This document shows positions 54,136-62,756 of a DNA stretch of 64,000 nucleotides, piece by piece. The DNA is from Roseimaritima ulvae (GTDB lineage: Bacteria > Planctomycetota > Planctomycetia > Pirellulales > Pirellulaceae), in NCBI RefSeq assembly GCF_008065135.1, contig NZ_CP042914.1, positions 8,148,516-8,212,515 of the forward strand, in the 5' to 3' direction. How positions within the stretch are numbered: the first letter of the stretch is position 1; each line of letters begins with the position of its first letter. A program made the translations under genes and the position numbers. The notes under the pieces were generated by a model. The model did not search any database. It had not been told where the DNA came from and worked only from the letters and a program-made list of their open reading frames with translations.

Positions 54136-54724
54136 AGGTGTGACTCCTTTACCTGAAAAAAATGATGCCGAAAAGGTATGTATGGAAGGGATACGACCGC
54201 GGGTTCCCACTGACAGCGGGAATGCAATAATGAGGCAATCACGACGTATGGACGGTTAATTCTACCACCGTCAAAGCCGTGGATCGGAACCCTTTGATTA
54301 ATTGGTAAGACTTTGCGATTAAGGGGCTTTTGCCACCGCCCGGGTGGCCGTGGGGTGACCTCCAGGTTTGCCCAGGTGGCCTCCAGGTTACCCAAACCCA
54401 ACAAACGTTTGGTCGGTGAACCTGTCGGTCTCGCCTGCGAACCCGAACATCCCGCCCGCGAACCCGGAACATCTCGCCCGCGAACCCGAAGGGGGGCTGC
54501 GTGCGTAGAACCATTTCGCAAAGGGCAACCACTGGGTGTCGGCATCCTGCATCCCCAGGGGGTACGGACGAATCAGTCCGTTTTTGGCGTCGAACCTGAG
54601 AAATCTGAGGTTCGATCGTCCGGTGTTATTGGTTGTCCCGGTTGTTCATTAAGATTCTAGTCAGCAGACCTGCGTGGTCTAGTCGTTTCGTACAAAGTTA
54701 GCCCATCTTCCCGATTGCCTCTTC
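54136..54724. other. 589-bp region upstream of the sigma factor gene
   Basis: No gene is supported. Two sets of short tandem repeats occur. One is GG(T/C)(G/A)CCTCCAGGTT at 54355-54394, in two copies. The other is CGCC(C/T)GCGAACCCG at about 54432-54490, in three copies spaced about 22 bp. The part near 54300 to 54136 is less GC-rich and should contain the leader and promoter of the leftward sigma gene. Confidence 0.5.
54432..54491. repeat. Three imperfect copies of a 22-bp CGCGAACCCG repeat
   Basis: The units read CGCCTGCGAACCCGAACATC, CGCCCGCGAACCCGGAACAT and CGCCCGCGAACCCGAAG in direct orientation upstream of the sigma factor gene. Function is unknown; repeated binding sites or a slippage product are both possible. 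Confidence 0.6.
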
Positions 54725-55267
54725 ATGTATGCTTTGCCCTGTTCCTGTGGTCATGTCTTGGAGGTCAGTCCCGGCCAGGCCGGCGACCGGTTGCCCTGCC
54801 CCGAGTGCCACCAGGAGGTCGTCGTCCCCCTGCTCCGGGACCTCCGGCAACTGCCACGTGTCGAGCAAGCAGGCGAAGCTTCGGGGGGTACAAAACCCGC
54901 TTCCGGCGGAAGTTTCGCCACCCGTTTGCTGTTCGGCCTGGCGGGTTTCGTGGCCCTCGCCGCCGCGGGGTTTGCCACGTTTGCCTTATTCAGTGCGATG
55001 GCGGTCGAAGTCGGCTCGAGCACCGAGGAGCACATCGAACGCGACCGCGAGATCCTGCTGCAGGCCAGCCCGGGCGATTTGGTGGAAAGCTGGACGGAAA
55101 TCGCTAAAACGCCGATGACCGAACGCTTCCCCTATTACTACCAACAGCAGGCCTTCAAAAAAGCGGGCTGGCAACGGCTGATGATCAGCGGTTACGCCGT
55201 GGCCGGATTGGCGATTTTTGTGGCCGTGGTGTTGGGCGTTTACGACCGTCGCAAGTCCAGCGGTTGA
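54725..55267 (+). CDS. Zinc-ribbon membrane protein of unknown function
   Basis: 180 residues. An N-terminal zinc ribbon, CSCGHVLEV...LPCPECHQE (four cysteines, about 7-29), is followed by a Gly/Ala linker and membrane spans at about 68-92 (FGLAGFVALAAAGFATFALFSAM) and 152-172 (ISGYAVAGLAIFVAVVLGVY). Between the spans is a charged helical segment of about 60 residues with SPGDLVESWTEIAKTPMTERFPYYYQQ. Planctomycete proteins with such ribbons are common; the specific role is unknown. Confidence 0.78.
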   Translation: MYALPCSCGHVLEVSPGQAGDRLPCPECHQEVVVPLLRDLRQLPRVEQAGEASGGTKPASGGSFATRLLFGLAGFVALAAAGFATFALFSAMAVEVGSSTEEHIERDREILLQASPGDLVESWTEIAKTPMTERFPYYYQQQAFKKAGWQRLMISGYAVAGLAIFVAVVLGVYDRRKSSG

Positions 55268-55312
55268 GGTGGCCGAGAATCCGACGGCGATTCGGACACT
55301 TGGGTAGAACCA

Positions 55313-56515
55313 TCAGCTAGGGTCGACAGTCCACCGTTGACTAAACCGGCCCGATCGTGCGACTTGACGGACCCGAGCCTGCTGGCGGTCGTACAGAATG
55401 GCGAGCTGTCCGCCCAGCCAGCGACGACCAATTAACACGGCCACCGCCTCGTCACGCCAACCACGCCAGTGGCCGTACCGGGCGAAGGAACCATCGGCGG
55501 CCAGCAAGCCGGCCAACAGCGAATCGTCGGGATCGATGTCCCGGCCCCCACGACAGTCGCTGCAGACCTGCGACTCGATCCGCCCAGGAGCGACCGCCCG
55601 GCCGCATAAAACACAGCACTCCAGCTGGTCGGGTAAAGCCCACAGACCGCTGATCGGACACTGCGCCAAGCGATCGGCCAACACCTGCCGGCCGGAAACC
55701 TCGCAGGTTTTCAAGTTGGAAAGCAACGTCGACGTGCCGCTTTGCTCGCAGCGGCCGACCGCTTGCGGTACCGTCACCGTGCCATCATCCAGGGCCAGCA
55801 CTTCAAAGGACTCCTCGCCCGATGCGGAACAGCGATACTTTTCCGGTCGCTGATAGCCCTGAACAAAATCGATCGCCCAGCCAGCAAAATTCGATCGCCC
55901 CTCGGCGCCGTTGCCAAACCGAAACGCCACCGCGCCCGAGGCCCAGCGGCACCACACGACCGTCGCCGCCAACCAGTCCGGCGCGGCCCCGACGGCCCCG
56001 CTGTCGGTTTGCAGGGCCGCGGCGATCCAGCGACGAACCATCGGCGCATCGTTGGCTCGCAGACGCTCTTCACAGGGCTCCAATTCCTTCAACCCCAGCC
56101 GCTCGATCAACTCGGCGGCCAGCGGCTGACCGTCGCCGCCGTACCAACGGTGCTGAACCTGACCGCCCTCAGCGTCCCAAGTGATCCGCAGCAGTGGCCG
56201 CGGTTCGAGCGTACAGCCGGACAGTTCACTGTGCCCAGCGGTGACGTGGTAGCACCCCAAGATACTGGGCGAGAGTTCGCGGACCTGTTGAGGATCGCCC
56301 AGCGGAATCGCTTCCACCGTCGCCGGCCCGGCGGGCGCCGCCGGTTCGCCGGATTCCAGCGACCCGCTTGACGCCACCGCTTTGGCGGCAGCAGGGACGG
56401 TGGGCGAATCGGCCGTGGCCAGGGCTGCCGAACCCTGCTGAGCTCGTTCCAGCCATCGCAGAAACTGATGGCGAGATTGGTCCTGCGCGGGTGTGGGAGA
56501 GAGCGATTCGTTCAT
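55313..56515 (-). CDS. Hypothetical protein with C-terminal cysteine pairs
   Basis: 400 residues, no signal peptide. The N-terminal 100 residues are Ala/Pro-rich. Internal segments include LLRITWDAEGGQVQHRWYGGDGQPL and YQRPEKYRCSASGEESFEVLALDDGTVTV. In the C-terminal third cysteines come in pairs (CEQSG, CEVSGR, CPISGLW, CCVLCGRAV, CSDCRGG), resembling repeated treble-clef/zinc-knuckle elements of the type C-x(2)-SG-x-W. I recognise no family. It may bind metal. Convergent with the zinc-ribbon protein gene. Confidence 0.72.
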   Translation of the reverse strand: MNESLSPTPAQDQSRHQFLRWLERAQQGSAALATADSPTVPAAAKAVASSGSLESGEPAAPAGPATVEAIPLGDPQQVRELSPSILGCYHVTAGHSELSGCTLEPRPLLRITWDAEGGQVQHRWYGGDGQPLAAELIERLGLKELEPCEERLRANDAPMVRRWIAAALQTDSGAVGAAPDWLAATVVWCRWASGAVAFRFGNGAEGRSNFAGWAIDFVQGYQRPEKYRCSASGEESFEVLALDDGTVTVPQAVGRCEQSGTSTLLSNLKTCEVSGRQVLADRLAQCPISGLWALPDQLECCVLCGRAVAPGRIESQVCSDCRGGRDIDPDDSLLAGLLAADGSFARYGHWRGWRDEAVAVLIGRRWLGGQLAILYDRQQARVRQVARSGRFSQRWTVDPS

Positions 56516-56654
56516 GTTAAGCCGCCTGCGAACTCAGCGTACGTCTAAGCTCAGTCTACTCTGGATCGGCTCCCCCGTGCATAGGGTCTTCATACCACAA
56601 TCACGATTCCTTAACGCCGCCAAGCCCGGCTACATCCGCAAACACCCTCACCCC

Positions 56655-56718
56655 GTAGCCGCAGGAGGCTGCTGACTTAGTCGTGGAGCGACTGATTCAG
56701 CAGCCTCCGCAGGCGCAG
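56655..56718. repeat. Inverted-repeat element (CTGACTTA family)
   Basis: GGAGGCTGCTGA (56664-56675) and TCAGCAGCCTCC (56697-56708) form a perfect 12-bp stem, flanked by GTAGCCGCA and GCAGGCGCAGGCG. Related to the outer arms at 34389-34520. Confidence 0.75.
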
Positions 56719-56920
56719 GCGTCAGCGCGCCCAAGCATAGAAGTCGACGCGATTCGTTCGATACCACCGACAAACTCGCCAACATTTTCGCTTGCCCTCG
56801 CCGACGCCTGCGGCTAGGGGTTACACGATTGCTCGGTTGTGCGAAGCCTGACCAATCGTTACCGGACGCGTACATAGATTCCGGTTGAGTCCGCAGATTT
56901 CAGATTTGTCGCCGCTGCCG

Positions 56921-56988
56921 TCCAAACTCTGGCGAGTTCGGCTACGGGGTGGTGGGAAAGTCCAAACTCTGGCGAGTTCGGCTACGGG
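56921..56988. repeat. Two direct copies of a half-element, 40 bp apart
   Basis: The 28-bp sequence beginning TCCAAACTCTGGCGAG and ending TTCGGCTACGGG occurs identically at 56921-56948 and 56961-56988. It equals the right arm of the palindrome at 45874-45898 without its left arm. Confidence 0.9.
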
Positions 56989-57006
56989 AGTCGGATGCGG
57001 CTGGGG

Positions 57007-57786
57007 TCAGACTCGCCGCAGCACGTAGACCACGTCCTCACAGCTGCCGTCGACCTCGATCGGAGTCTCGATGTCGTAGGCAAAATCGTAGGTTTCCGCG
57101 ATTTCCCAGCAGCCGCTGCGGGCCAGCAGACGTTTCATCTGCGGCGCGGTATAGGACCGCAGCACCAGTTCGTCGACGATCCGAAACTGCTTGGTGGGCG
57201 ACCGCACATCGAACCGAATCCCAAACCGTTCCACGCGACGGCGGCGGTCGCGGTCGAGCGTCCACAGATGGGTATTGATCGACAGATGCCCGCGGCGGGC
57301 GGACCAGGACTCGGTCTCGCTGGGCGGGATCGAGGTGGGCGACAAATGGATGCCCAGCAGATACAAGCCGCCCTTGCGAATCGCTCGCCCCATACTTTCA
57401 AAATGAGCGTGCGCGGCCGCCTCGCTGGACAGATGCCGAAAACTGTTGATCGTATTAAAGGCCACGTCCCATTTGCGTCGCTGCTTGAAGTCCGACATGT
57501 CGGCCACCTGGGCGCGATCGTCAAACCCGCGACGCTCCAGCCGCGCGTTGCAGAACTCCACCGCCTTGGGATTTAAATCGATGCCGCCCACCGCATAACC
57601 GCGGCGAGCCAACTGATACAGCAGCCGCCCGGTGCCGCAGGCCGGTTCAAACATCCGCTTCACCGTGCCGCTGGCAAAGTGCTCCGCACAGGCTTCGATA
57701 AAGTCCAGCTCGGCCGCGCAGTCGGCACCGAACACCAAGTCGTAGTACTTGGGGTAGTCGTAGATACAATCACTTACGGTGTCCAT
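57007..57786 (-). CDS. Class I SAM-dependent methyltransferase
   Basis: 259 residues. The N-terminus YPKYYDLVFGADCAAELDFIEAC precedes motif I FEPACGTGRLLYQLARRGYAVGGIDLNPKAVEFC, then the DMSDF acidic motif and DVAFNTINSFRHL. It has a typical Rossmann methyltransferase fold followed by a beta-rich substrate part. The acceptor is unknown. No operon partner is seen: repeats flank it on both sides. Confidence 0.9.
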   Translation of the reverse strand: MDTVSDCIYDYPKYYDLVFGADCAAELDFIEACAEHFASGTVKRMFEPACGTGRLLYQLARRGYAVGGIDLNPKAVEFCNARLERRGFDDRAQVADMSDFKQRRKWDVAFNTINSFRHLSSEAAAHAHFESMGRAIRKGGLYLLGIHLSPTSIPPSETESWSARRGHLSINTHLWTLDRDRRRRVERFGIRFDVRSPTKQFRIVDELVLRSYTAPQMKRLLARSGCWEIAETYDFAYDIETPIEVDGSCEDVVYVLRRV

Positions 57787-57815
57787 CGGCGTGCTAGGAG
57801 GTTAGGAGGTTAGCA

Positions 57816-57943
57816 GTAGCATGGGCCCCTGGCCCGTGGAAGGCTGCCCGTGGAAGGCGAGGCTCGGTGGTTTTTACGGGGCACGGGCCGGGGGGCCCAT
57901 GCTACGGGGATGCGCGGGTGCACGGGCCGGGGGCCCATGCTAC
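57816..57943. repeat. Three-part repeat of the CACGGGCC..CCCATGCTAC family
   Basis: GTAGCATGGGCCCCTGGCCC (57816 onward) is the inverse of CACGGGCCGGGGGGCCCATG (57882 onward) and of the copy at 57921-57943. Hairpin formation is possible between the first and either later copy. A related element is at 9780-9841. Confidence 0.8.
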
Positions 57944-57952
57944 GTCGAGGTG

Positions 57953-58528
57953 TTAGCGGATGGGGGGCAGACCTAACATCCGTCGCAGCAGCCCGATCTG
58001 GCCGCAGTGGATGTGTTCGTGAAGCGGGCAGAACAGGATCGCCCCGAGTTTGATCGGATAGACGGCATAAGGCATGTCGACCTCCTCGAGCAACGCTTGG
58101 CCGTCGCTGATGGCGGCGATCTCGGCCATCGCGGCGGTGTGCACGTCGGCCAGACGCTGCAGCAATTCGTCGGACGTGGGCAGCGCGGCGGTAGAGGCCG
58201 GAGCGTCCTGGGCCTCACCCGCCTCGGTGGGCACGATGGGCGGGGTGGAACCGCGACCAAAGGCTTTGCGAAACCGGCCCGGGATCAGATCCAAATCCTC
58301 CGGTTGGCGGCCGCGTTGGCGGAACATCAGCAGTCCGTATTGGCTGACGGCCAGATGTCCGACCTGCCAAGCGACACAGCTGGGGGCCCCCTCGGGCGTT
58401 TGGTACCAGAGTTCCTGCGGGGTGTGCTGCAGCAATTCCAGGGTGTAGTTGCGAGCGAATTCGATCTGGCCGGCGGCGGTGCGGCACAACAACAGCGCTT
58501 CTTCAGCGGTCGGGAGGTGGGTGTTCAT
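57953..58528 (-). CDS. DinB-family protein
   Basis: 191 residues from ATG 58528; a longer frame is not supported. Four-helix DinB-like pattern with candidate metal-binding histidines spread as in the family: one in AWQVGHLAVSQYG, another near the C-terminus in PLHEHIHCGQIGLLRRMLG. DinB/YfiT-like proteins are nickel- or zinc-dependent thiol transferases or hydrolases; the substrate here is not known. Divergent from the HemX-like gene. Confidence 0.82.
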   Translation of the reverse strand: MNTHLPTAEEALLLCRTAAGQIEFARNYTLELLQHTPQELWYQTPEGAPSCVAWQVGHLAVSQYGLLMFRQRGRQPEDLDLIPGRFRKAFGRGSTPPIVPTEAGEAQDAPASTAALPTSDELLQRLADVHTAAMAEIAAISDGQALLEEVDMPYAVYPIKLGAILFCPLHEHIHCGQIGLLRRMLGLPPIR

Positions 58529-58608
58529 GCGGGGTTTTATACAGCAGTTCCCTGAACCATCAACCAACGACCCTGCCGAGATCGACGGTCGGCAGTTAGA
58601 ATGGACGC

Positions 58609-59508
58609 ATGATAGAATTTTTGTCCGGCATTTCGGTTACCTGTTTCGTCACCAGCTACCTGATCGTGCTGGTGCTGGAGTTGACGCGGCCCTGGCGGGA
58701 GCTGCCGTTGCGGCGGGTCGGCATGCTCGGATTTATGCTGGTCGGTCTGGTCCTGCACCTGGTGTACCTGATCCTGCGGGCTCAACCCTCCGGCGGTGAG
58801 GCCGGGTTGTTGGCCACTTGGTACGACTGGTCGCTGCTGCTGTCCTGGGGGCTGGCGGCCTGCTATCTGTTTTTCTTGATCCGGCGGCCCGAAGCGACGG
58901 TGGGCTATTTCCTGCTACCTCCGGTGTTGGCCTTGGTGCTGTTGGCCATGTTGGTGCGCGGGTTCGCTCCGTTTTCACGTGAGGAAGCCACGGGGATTTG
59001 GCGTAACGTACACGCCATGGCGATGTTGGTGGGCGCGGTCGCCGTGCTGTTGGGTTTCTTAGCCGGCGTGATGTTTCTGATTCAGTCCTGGCGGCTGAAA
59101 CACAAACGGCTCGGCCGCCAACGGTTTCGCTTACCCACCCTGGAAGGCCTGCAACGGCTGAACCGCAAATGTTTGTACTTCAGCACGACCGCTCTGGGCT
59201 TGGGACTGTTGGCCGGGATCGTGATGAACCTGAACCGTTGGGGGCAGGTTGGCTGGACCGAACGCGGCGTGATCTTTTCCGGCGTTTTGCTGCTGTGGTT
59301 ACTGGCCGCGACGATGTTTGAAGTGTTTTACAAACCGGCTCGTCGAGGCCGCAAAGTGTCTTATTTGACCTTGGCCAGTTTCGGCTTTTTAGTGCTGGCC
59401 ATGGCCGCCGTGTTGACCTCGCCGCATGGCCGCCAAGACGACTCGCCTTCGCAGCCCGCCTCGTTGCGACCCGCCGAACCCTCGGCGGCCGTGGAGGCGC
59501 AATCGTGA
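58609..59508 (+). CDS. HemX/CcsA-like membrane protein
   Basis: 299 residues with about eight hydrophobic spans. The segment IWRNVHAMAMLVGAVAVLLGFLAGVMFLIQ carries the CcsA-type conserved histidine near position 142, and LPTLEGLQRLNRKCLYFSTTALGLGLLAGI follows. CcsA/HemX proteins act in heme handling or cytochrome c maturation; linkage to hemA is typical of HemX, which modulates glutamyl-tRNA reductase levels in some bacteria. The GTGA overlap with hemA implies translational coupling. Confidence 0.88.
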   Translation: MIEFLSGISVTCFVTSYLIVLVLELTRPWRELPLRRVGMLGFMLVGLVLHLVYLILRAQPSGGEAGLLATWYDWSLLLSWGLAACYLFFLIRRPEATVGYFLLPPVLALVLLAMLVRGFAPFSREEATGIWRNVHAMAMLVGAVAVLLGFLAGVMFLIQSWRLKHKRLGRQRFRLPTLEGLQRLNRKCLYFSTTALGLGLLAGIVMNLNRWGQVGWTERGVIFSGVLLLWLLAATMFEVFYKPARRGRKVSYLTLASFGFLVLAMAAVLTSPHGRQDDSPSQPASLRPAEPSAAVEAQS

Positions 59509-60791
59509 AATTAAAAATGATCGGCTGCAACCATCGTCAAGCGGCGGTGGAGTTTCGCGAGCAATTGTCGTTTACCGCCGAACAAGCCCGCGAGGCGCTG
59601 GCCGCTTTCCGCAACCGCTTCCCCGCGGCCGAAGTGGTGTTGCTGAGCACCTGCAATCGCATTGAGCTGTACACCGGCGCAGCCGATGGACCGATCCCCG
59701 ACGACCAGGATGTGGCCGGTTTCCTGGCCCACCAACGCAGTCTACCGGCCGACGGACTGTTGGATCACCTGGTGCACCTGGACGGTCCCGAAGCGATCGA
59801 GCACCTGTTTACGGTGGCGGCCAGCTTGGACAGCATGGTGATCGGCGAAGCCCAGATCATCTCGCAGGTCAAACAAGCCTATGAACTGGCCTGCGACTCC
59901 GGCTCGACCGGGCCTCTGACCCACGCCGCCTTCCAAGCCGCCAATCACGTGGCCAAACGCGTCGATCGCGAAACCTCGATCCACCGCCGCCGCGTCAGCG
60001 TGCCCAGCGTGGCGGTGGGAGAAGTCGTTCCCGAGTTCTTCGACACGCTCAGCGATAAATCGATCGTGCTGATCGGAGCCGGCGAGATGGGCGAAGAAAC
60101 GCTGCGGTACCTGATCGACGCCGGCGCCAAACGCATCCACGTGGTCAATCGCAGCCTCGACCGAGCCCAAGAAATCGTCGGCCGCTTGGCCGGCACCGCC
60201 CACCCCTGGTCGGACCTCGATGCGTTGCTGACCAAGGCCGACCTGGTCGTCAGCACCACCGGCGCGACCGACACGCTGATCGGCTACGACAATTTTCTAA
60301 AAATCCACGAGGCCCGCTACGAACGGCTGCTGCTGATCCTGGACTTGGCCGTGCCCCGCGACTTTGAACATTCCATCGGCGACTTGGCTGGCGTGTACCT
60401 GTATTCGGTGGACGACCTGCAATCGGCCTGCGACCACAATCAACAGCAACGGCAGCGGGAATGGCCCAAGGCCAAAAGCATCATCGAAGAGGAAACGCGG
60501 AAGTTTGTTGCCGAAATCCATCACCGGGCGACTGGGCCGGTGATCCGCCGACTGCGCGAGCAAGCCGAGCAGTTGAAGCAAGAAGAACTCAAACGACTAA
60601 TGGGTCGACTCCAGCATAAAGAAGAAGAGTCGGCGGCGATGCAACGCGAAATCCAGCAGTCATTTGATCGGTTGGTCAACAAACTCTTACACCCGCCGCT
60701 GGCGTCGTTGAAAGATGACGCCGCCGCCGGCCACCGCGGCGGGCTGCTGGTCGCCCTCCGCGAACTGTTCAAGCTGCACGACCACGAGTGA
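59505..60791 (+). CDS. hemA: Glutamyl-tRNA reductase
   Basis: 428 residues from GTG 59505, which overlaps the HemX stop (GTGA). N-terminal catalytic domain MIGCNHRQAAVEFRE with the active-site cysteine in LLSTCNRIELYT (C50), HLFTVAASLDSMVIGEAQIISQVKQAY, NADPH-binding VLIGAGEMGEETLRYL and the C-terminal dimerisation helices. Reduces Glu-tRNA to glutamate-1-semialdehyde, the first step of C5 tetrapyrrole synthesis. Full length for the family. Confidence 0.97.
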   Translation: MKLKMIGCNHRQAAVEFREQLSFTAEQAREALAAFRNRFPAAEVVLLSTCNRIELYTGAADGPIPDDQDVAGFLAHQRSLPADGLLDHLVHLDGPEAIEHLFTVAASLDSMVIGEAQIISQVKQAYELACDSGSTGPLTHAAFQAANHVAKRVDRETSIHRRRVSVPSVAVGEVVPEFFDTLSDKSIVLIGAGEMGEETLRYLIDAGAKRIHVVNRSLDRAQEIVGRLAGTAHPWSDLDALLTKADLVVSTTGATDTLIGYDNFLKIHEARYERLLLILDLAVPRDFEHSIGDLAGVYLYSVDDLQSACDHNQQQRQREWPKAKSIIEEETRKFVAEIHHRATGPVIRRLREQAEQLKQEELKRLMGRLQHKEEESAAMQREIQQSFDRLVNKLLHPPLASLKDDAAAGHRGGLLVALRELFKLHDHE

Positions 60792-60802
60792 GCCGACGGG
60801 GA

Positions 60803-61924
60803 TCAGTCCCAGTCGTCGTCTTCATCCAGATCGTCGTCGTCGTCCAAGTCGTCGTCTAGATCATCTTCGTCATCCAGGTCGTCCTCGTCATCGTCGCCGA
60901 CCTCTTCCCAGTCATCGTCTTCGTCGTCGTCTAGATCATCTTCGTCGTCTAGATCGTCGTCGTCATCTTCCAGGTCGTCGTCGTCATCATCTTCGTTGTC
61001 CGCCCAGTCGTCATCGTCGTCGTCCCAGTCGTCGTCGTCATCGTCGTCGTCCCATTCATCCTCCTCATCTTCGATGATCGCCTCGGGGGATGCATCGGCG
61101 GCCAATTGGGGATCAACCGTCGGATTGCCAACCGTGGCGGTGAGTTGATCTTCGGTTTCAAGCGGGGCGGGTGCCAGAGCGATGCTCACGTCGGACTCCT
61201 CTGAAGAATCGCTGGGATCTGTGCGACTGTCGGATAACGTATTCGGCAGCATATCAAAACGGATGTTCGGCAGCGCGTCTACACTATGTAAACCAAATAT
61301 CTGGAGAAATCGCTTGGAAGTGGAATAAAGGAACGGTCGGCCCAATTCTTCACTGCGGCCGCTGATCCGCACCAAGTCGCGTTCCATCAACTGCCGCAAC
61401 AATTCGCCGCAGGCCACGCCGCGAATCGCTTCTACACTGGCTCGCATCACCGGTTGACGATAGGCCACGATGGCCAGCGTCTCCATGGCCGGCGAAGACA
61501 GCCGGATCGGTGCCGGGATGTGCCCCAACCGCCTCAACCAGGGGGCGTATTGCGGCCGTGTTAATAATTGATACCCGCCGGCGATCGATTCGATCCGCAT
61601 CGCTCGGCCCCATTGATCGCTCAACTCATTCCATTGGCGGACCAGTGTGCGAGCCTCGGTGGCGTCTTCCAATCCGGCCAACTGGGCGATTTTACGAAGC
61701 GTCAGCGGGCCCTTTGCAAGCAACAATACGGCTTCCACTTTCTGCCGCCGGGTTTGAGCGTCTTCGACCGGCGGGGCGACCGGCGGCGGAGCGGCTCGGT
61801 ACACAGCATAAGGCCGTGGCAAGCGGTTCGCGTTGGCGGCCGCCGCCCAGGGCTGGGCCGCCGCGGCGCCACGGCCGGTCGCTAGCGCACCGCGGTGGAT
61901 GCTTAATCTGTTGAATCGATACAC
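60803..61924 (-). CDS. scpB: Segregation and condensation protein B with acidic tail
   Basis: 373 residues from GTG 61924; a shorter start is possible, since the first 55 residues are Ala/Pro-rich and unlike ScpB. The ScpB winged-helix pair covers about 57-225 (KVEAVLLLAKGPLTLRKIAQLAGL, SSPAMETLAIVAYRQPVMRASVEAIRGV, RPFLYSTSKRFLQIFGL). From about 265 to the end the protein is almost only Asp with Glu and Trp/Leu, encoded by GTC-rich minus-strand repeats. ScpB with ScpA and SMC compacts chromosomes. ScpA and SMC are not in the window. Confidence 0.9.
   Translation of the reverse strand: MYRFNRLSIHRGALATGRGAAAAQPWAAAANANRLPRPYAVYRAAPPPVAPPVEDAQTRRQKVEAVLLLAKGPLTLRKIAQLAGLEDATEARTLVRQWNELSDQWGRAMRIESIAGGYQLLTRPQYAPWLRRLGHIPAPIRLSSPAMETLAIVAYRQPVMRASVEAIRGVACGELLRQLMERDLVRISGRSEELGRPFLYSTSKRFLQIFGLHSVDALPNIRFDMLPNTLSDSRTDPSDSSEESDVSIALAPAPLETEDQLTATVGNPTVDPQLAADASPEAIIEDEEDEWDDDDDDDDWDDDDDDWADNEDDDDDDLEDDDDDLDDEDDLDDDEDDDWEEVGDDDEDDLDDEDDLDDDLDDDDDLDEDDDWD
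60806..61070 (-). repeat. Low-complexity acidic-coding tract in scpB
   Basis: GTCGTC/ATCGTC/TCATCT trinucleotide-type repeats encode a tract of roughly 85-90 residues dominated by Asp, with DDLDDD- and WDDDD-like units. The tract must be prone to in-frame slippage. Confidence 0.9.
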
Positions 61925-62033
61925 CGTGCGAGTCCAGTTCTCAGCCGTTAATATGAGTTATCCGTCGGATTGTTCGTTGGCGAGCTGCCCTCCGACAACC
62001 GCAATTTTCATCTTTCTTAACCGACCTGGGCAG

Positions 62034-62756
62034 ATGGCTACCAAAACCAACAACCGACGCAGCCGACGCAACCTTTTGGTGGGCGTGGTCGCCGCTGTGA
62101 TCCTGTTCATCTGTGTCGGCTTGGCGACGCTGGCCCAAGGCAAGGTTCGCGGCACCGAGTTTTCGCCGCAGGACTTTAGCGAACGCGAGTTTGTGTTCTG
62201 GGAAATCCCGCTCGTACACCTGCAAATCACGCCCATCCGCCGCTCCGGAACGATTAATCCACTGACTTCGTACCTGAAAGCTCAACAGTTGATCCAGGTG
62301 CCGCCGGGCGGCAGCAAACCCAGCGCCCAGACCTGGCATCTGGTGAAACTGTCGCGAGGCAGCCTTCCCCGCCCGCCGGCCGACGCCGAGATCTTGGTCA
62401 ATTACCTGGAAGGCGACGTGGGCGCTCGCTGGCGCCAATGGACGATTGACCATCCGGAAATGGCCAAGATCTTTTGGCCTCTGACGCAGAAACTGGCGAA
62501 GCGTGAATTGTATGTGCTGATGAGCGACTTGTTTGCCATCACCGAACAAGCCGATACGCCGGCCGAATTGCGACAACGCACCGGCCGCTACTTGCAGGAG
62601 ACCTACTTGCAGATCGCCCGCGACCTCGTGGCTGCGGAGAAACCGCAGATCGCCGCCGAATTGTTGGACGAAGCGATCGCGGATTTTCCCACCAACGAAG
62701 CTCTGCAACAACTCCGCGACAGCATCCCGGTCGATCCGCCGGCGACCAGCCCATGA
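62034..62756 (+). CDS. Single-span hypothetical protein upstream of cysteine desulfurase
   Basis: 240 residues from ATG 62034; the frame is open earlier, but that part overlaps the scpB gene. A basic N-terminus (KTNNRRSRRN) is followed by a membrane span (LLVGVVAAVILFICVGLATLAQ) and a soluble region with a helical end rich in TPR-like composition (LYLQIARDLVAAEKPQIAAELLDEAIADFPTNEALQQLRDSI). I recognise no family. Its stop overlaps the desulfurase ATG (ATGA). Confidence 0.75.
   Translation: MATKTNNRRSRRNLLVGVVAAVILFICVGLATLAQGKVRGTEFSPQDFSEREFVFWEIPLVHLQITPIRRSGTINPLTSYLKAQQLIQVPPGGSKPSAQTWHLVKLSRGSLPRPPADAEILVNYLEGDVGARWRQWTIDHPEMAKIFWPLTQKLAKRELYVLMSDLFAITEQADTPAELRQRTGRYLQETYLQIARDLVAAEKPQIAAELLDEAIADFPTNEALQQLRDSIPVDPPATSP

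Larger units (their letters stand above)
56516..57006. other. 491-bp gap rich in repeat elements
   Basis: Contains the CTGCTGACTTAG hairpin at 56655-56718, the GACGCCTGCGGCTA half-element near 56803-56816, and the two direct half-elements at 56921-56988. No gene is supported. Confidence 0.6.

Noticed and set aside
55313..56515. ComF-like amidophosphoribosyltransferase, suggested by the cysteine pairs
   Set aside because: No phosphoribosyltransferase motif is present; only zinc-knuckle-like pairs are visible.
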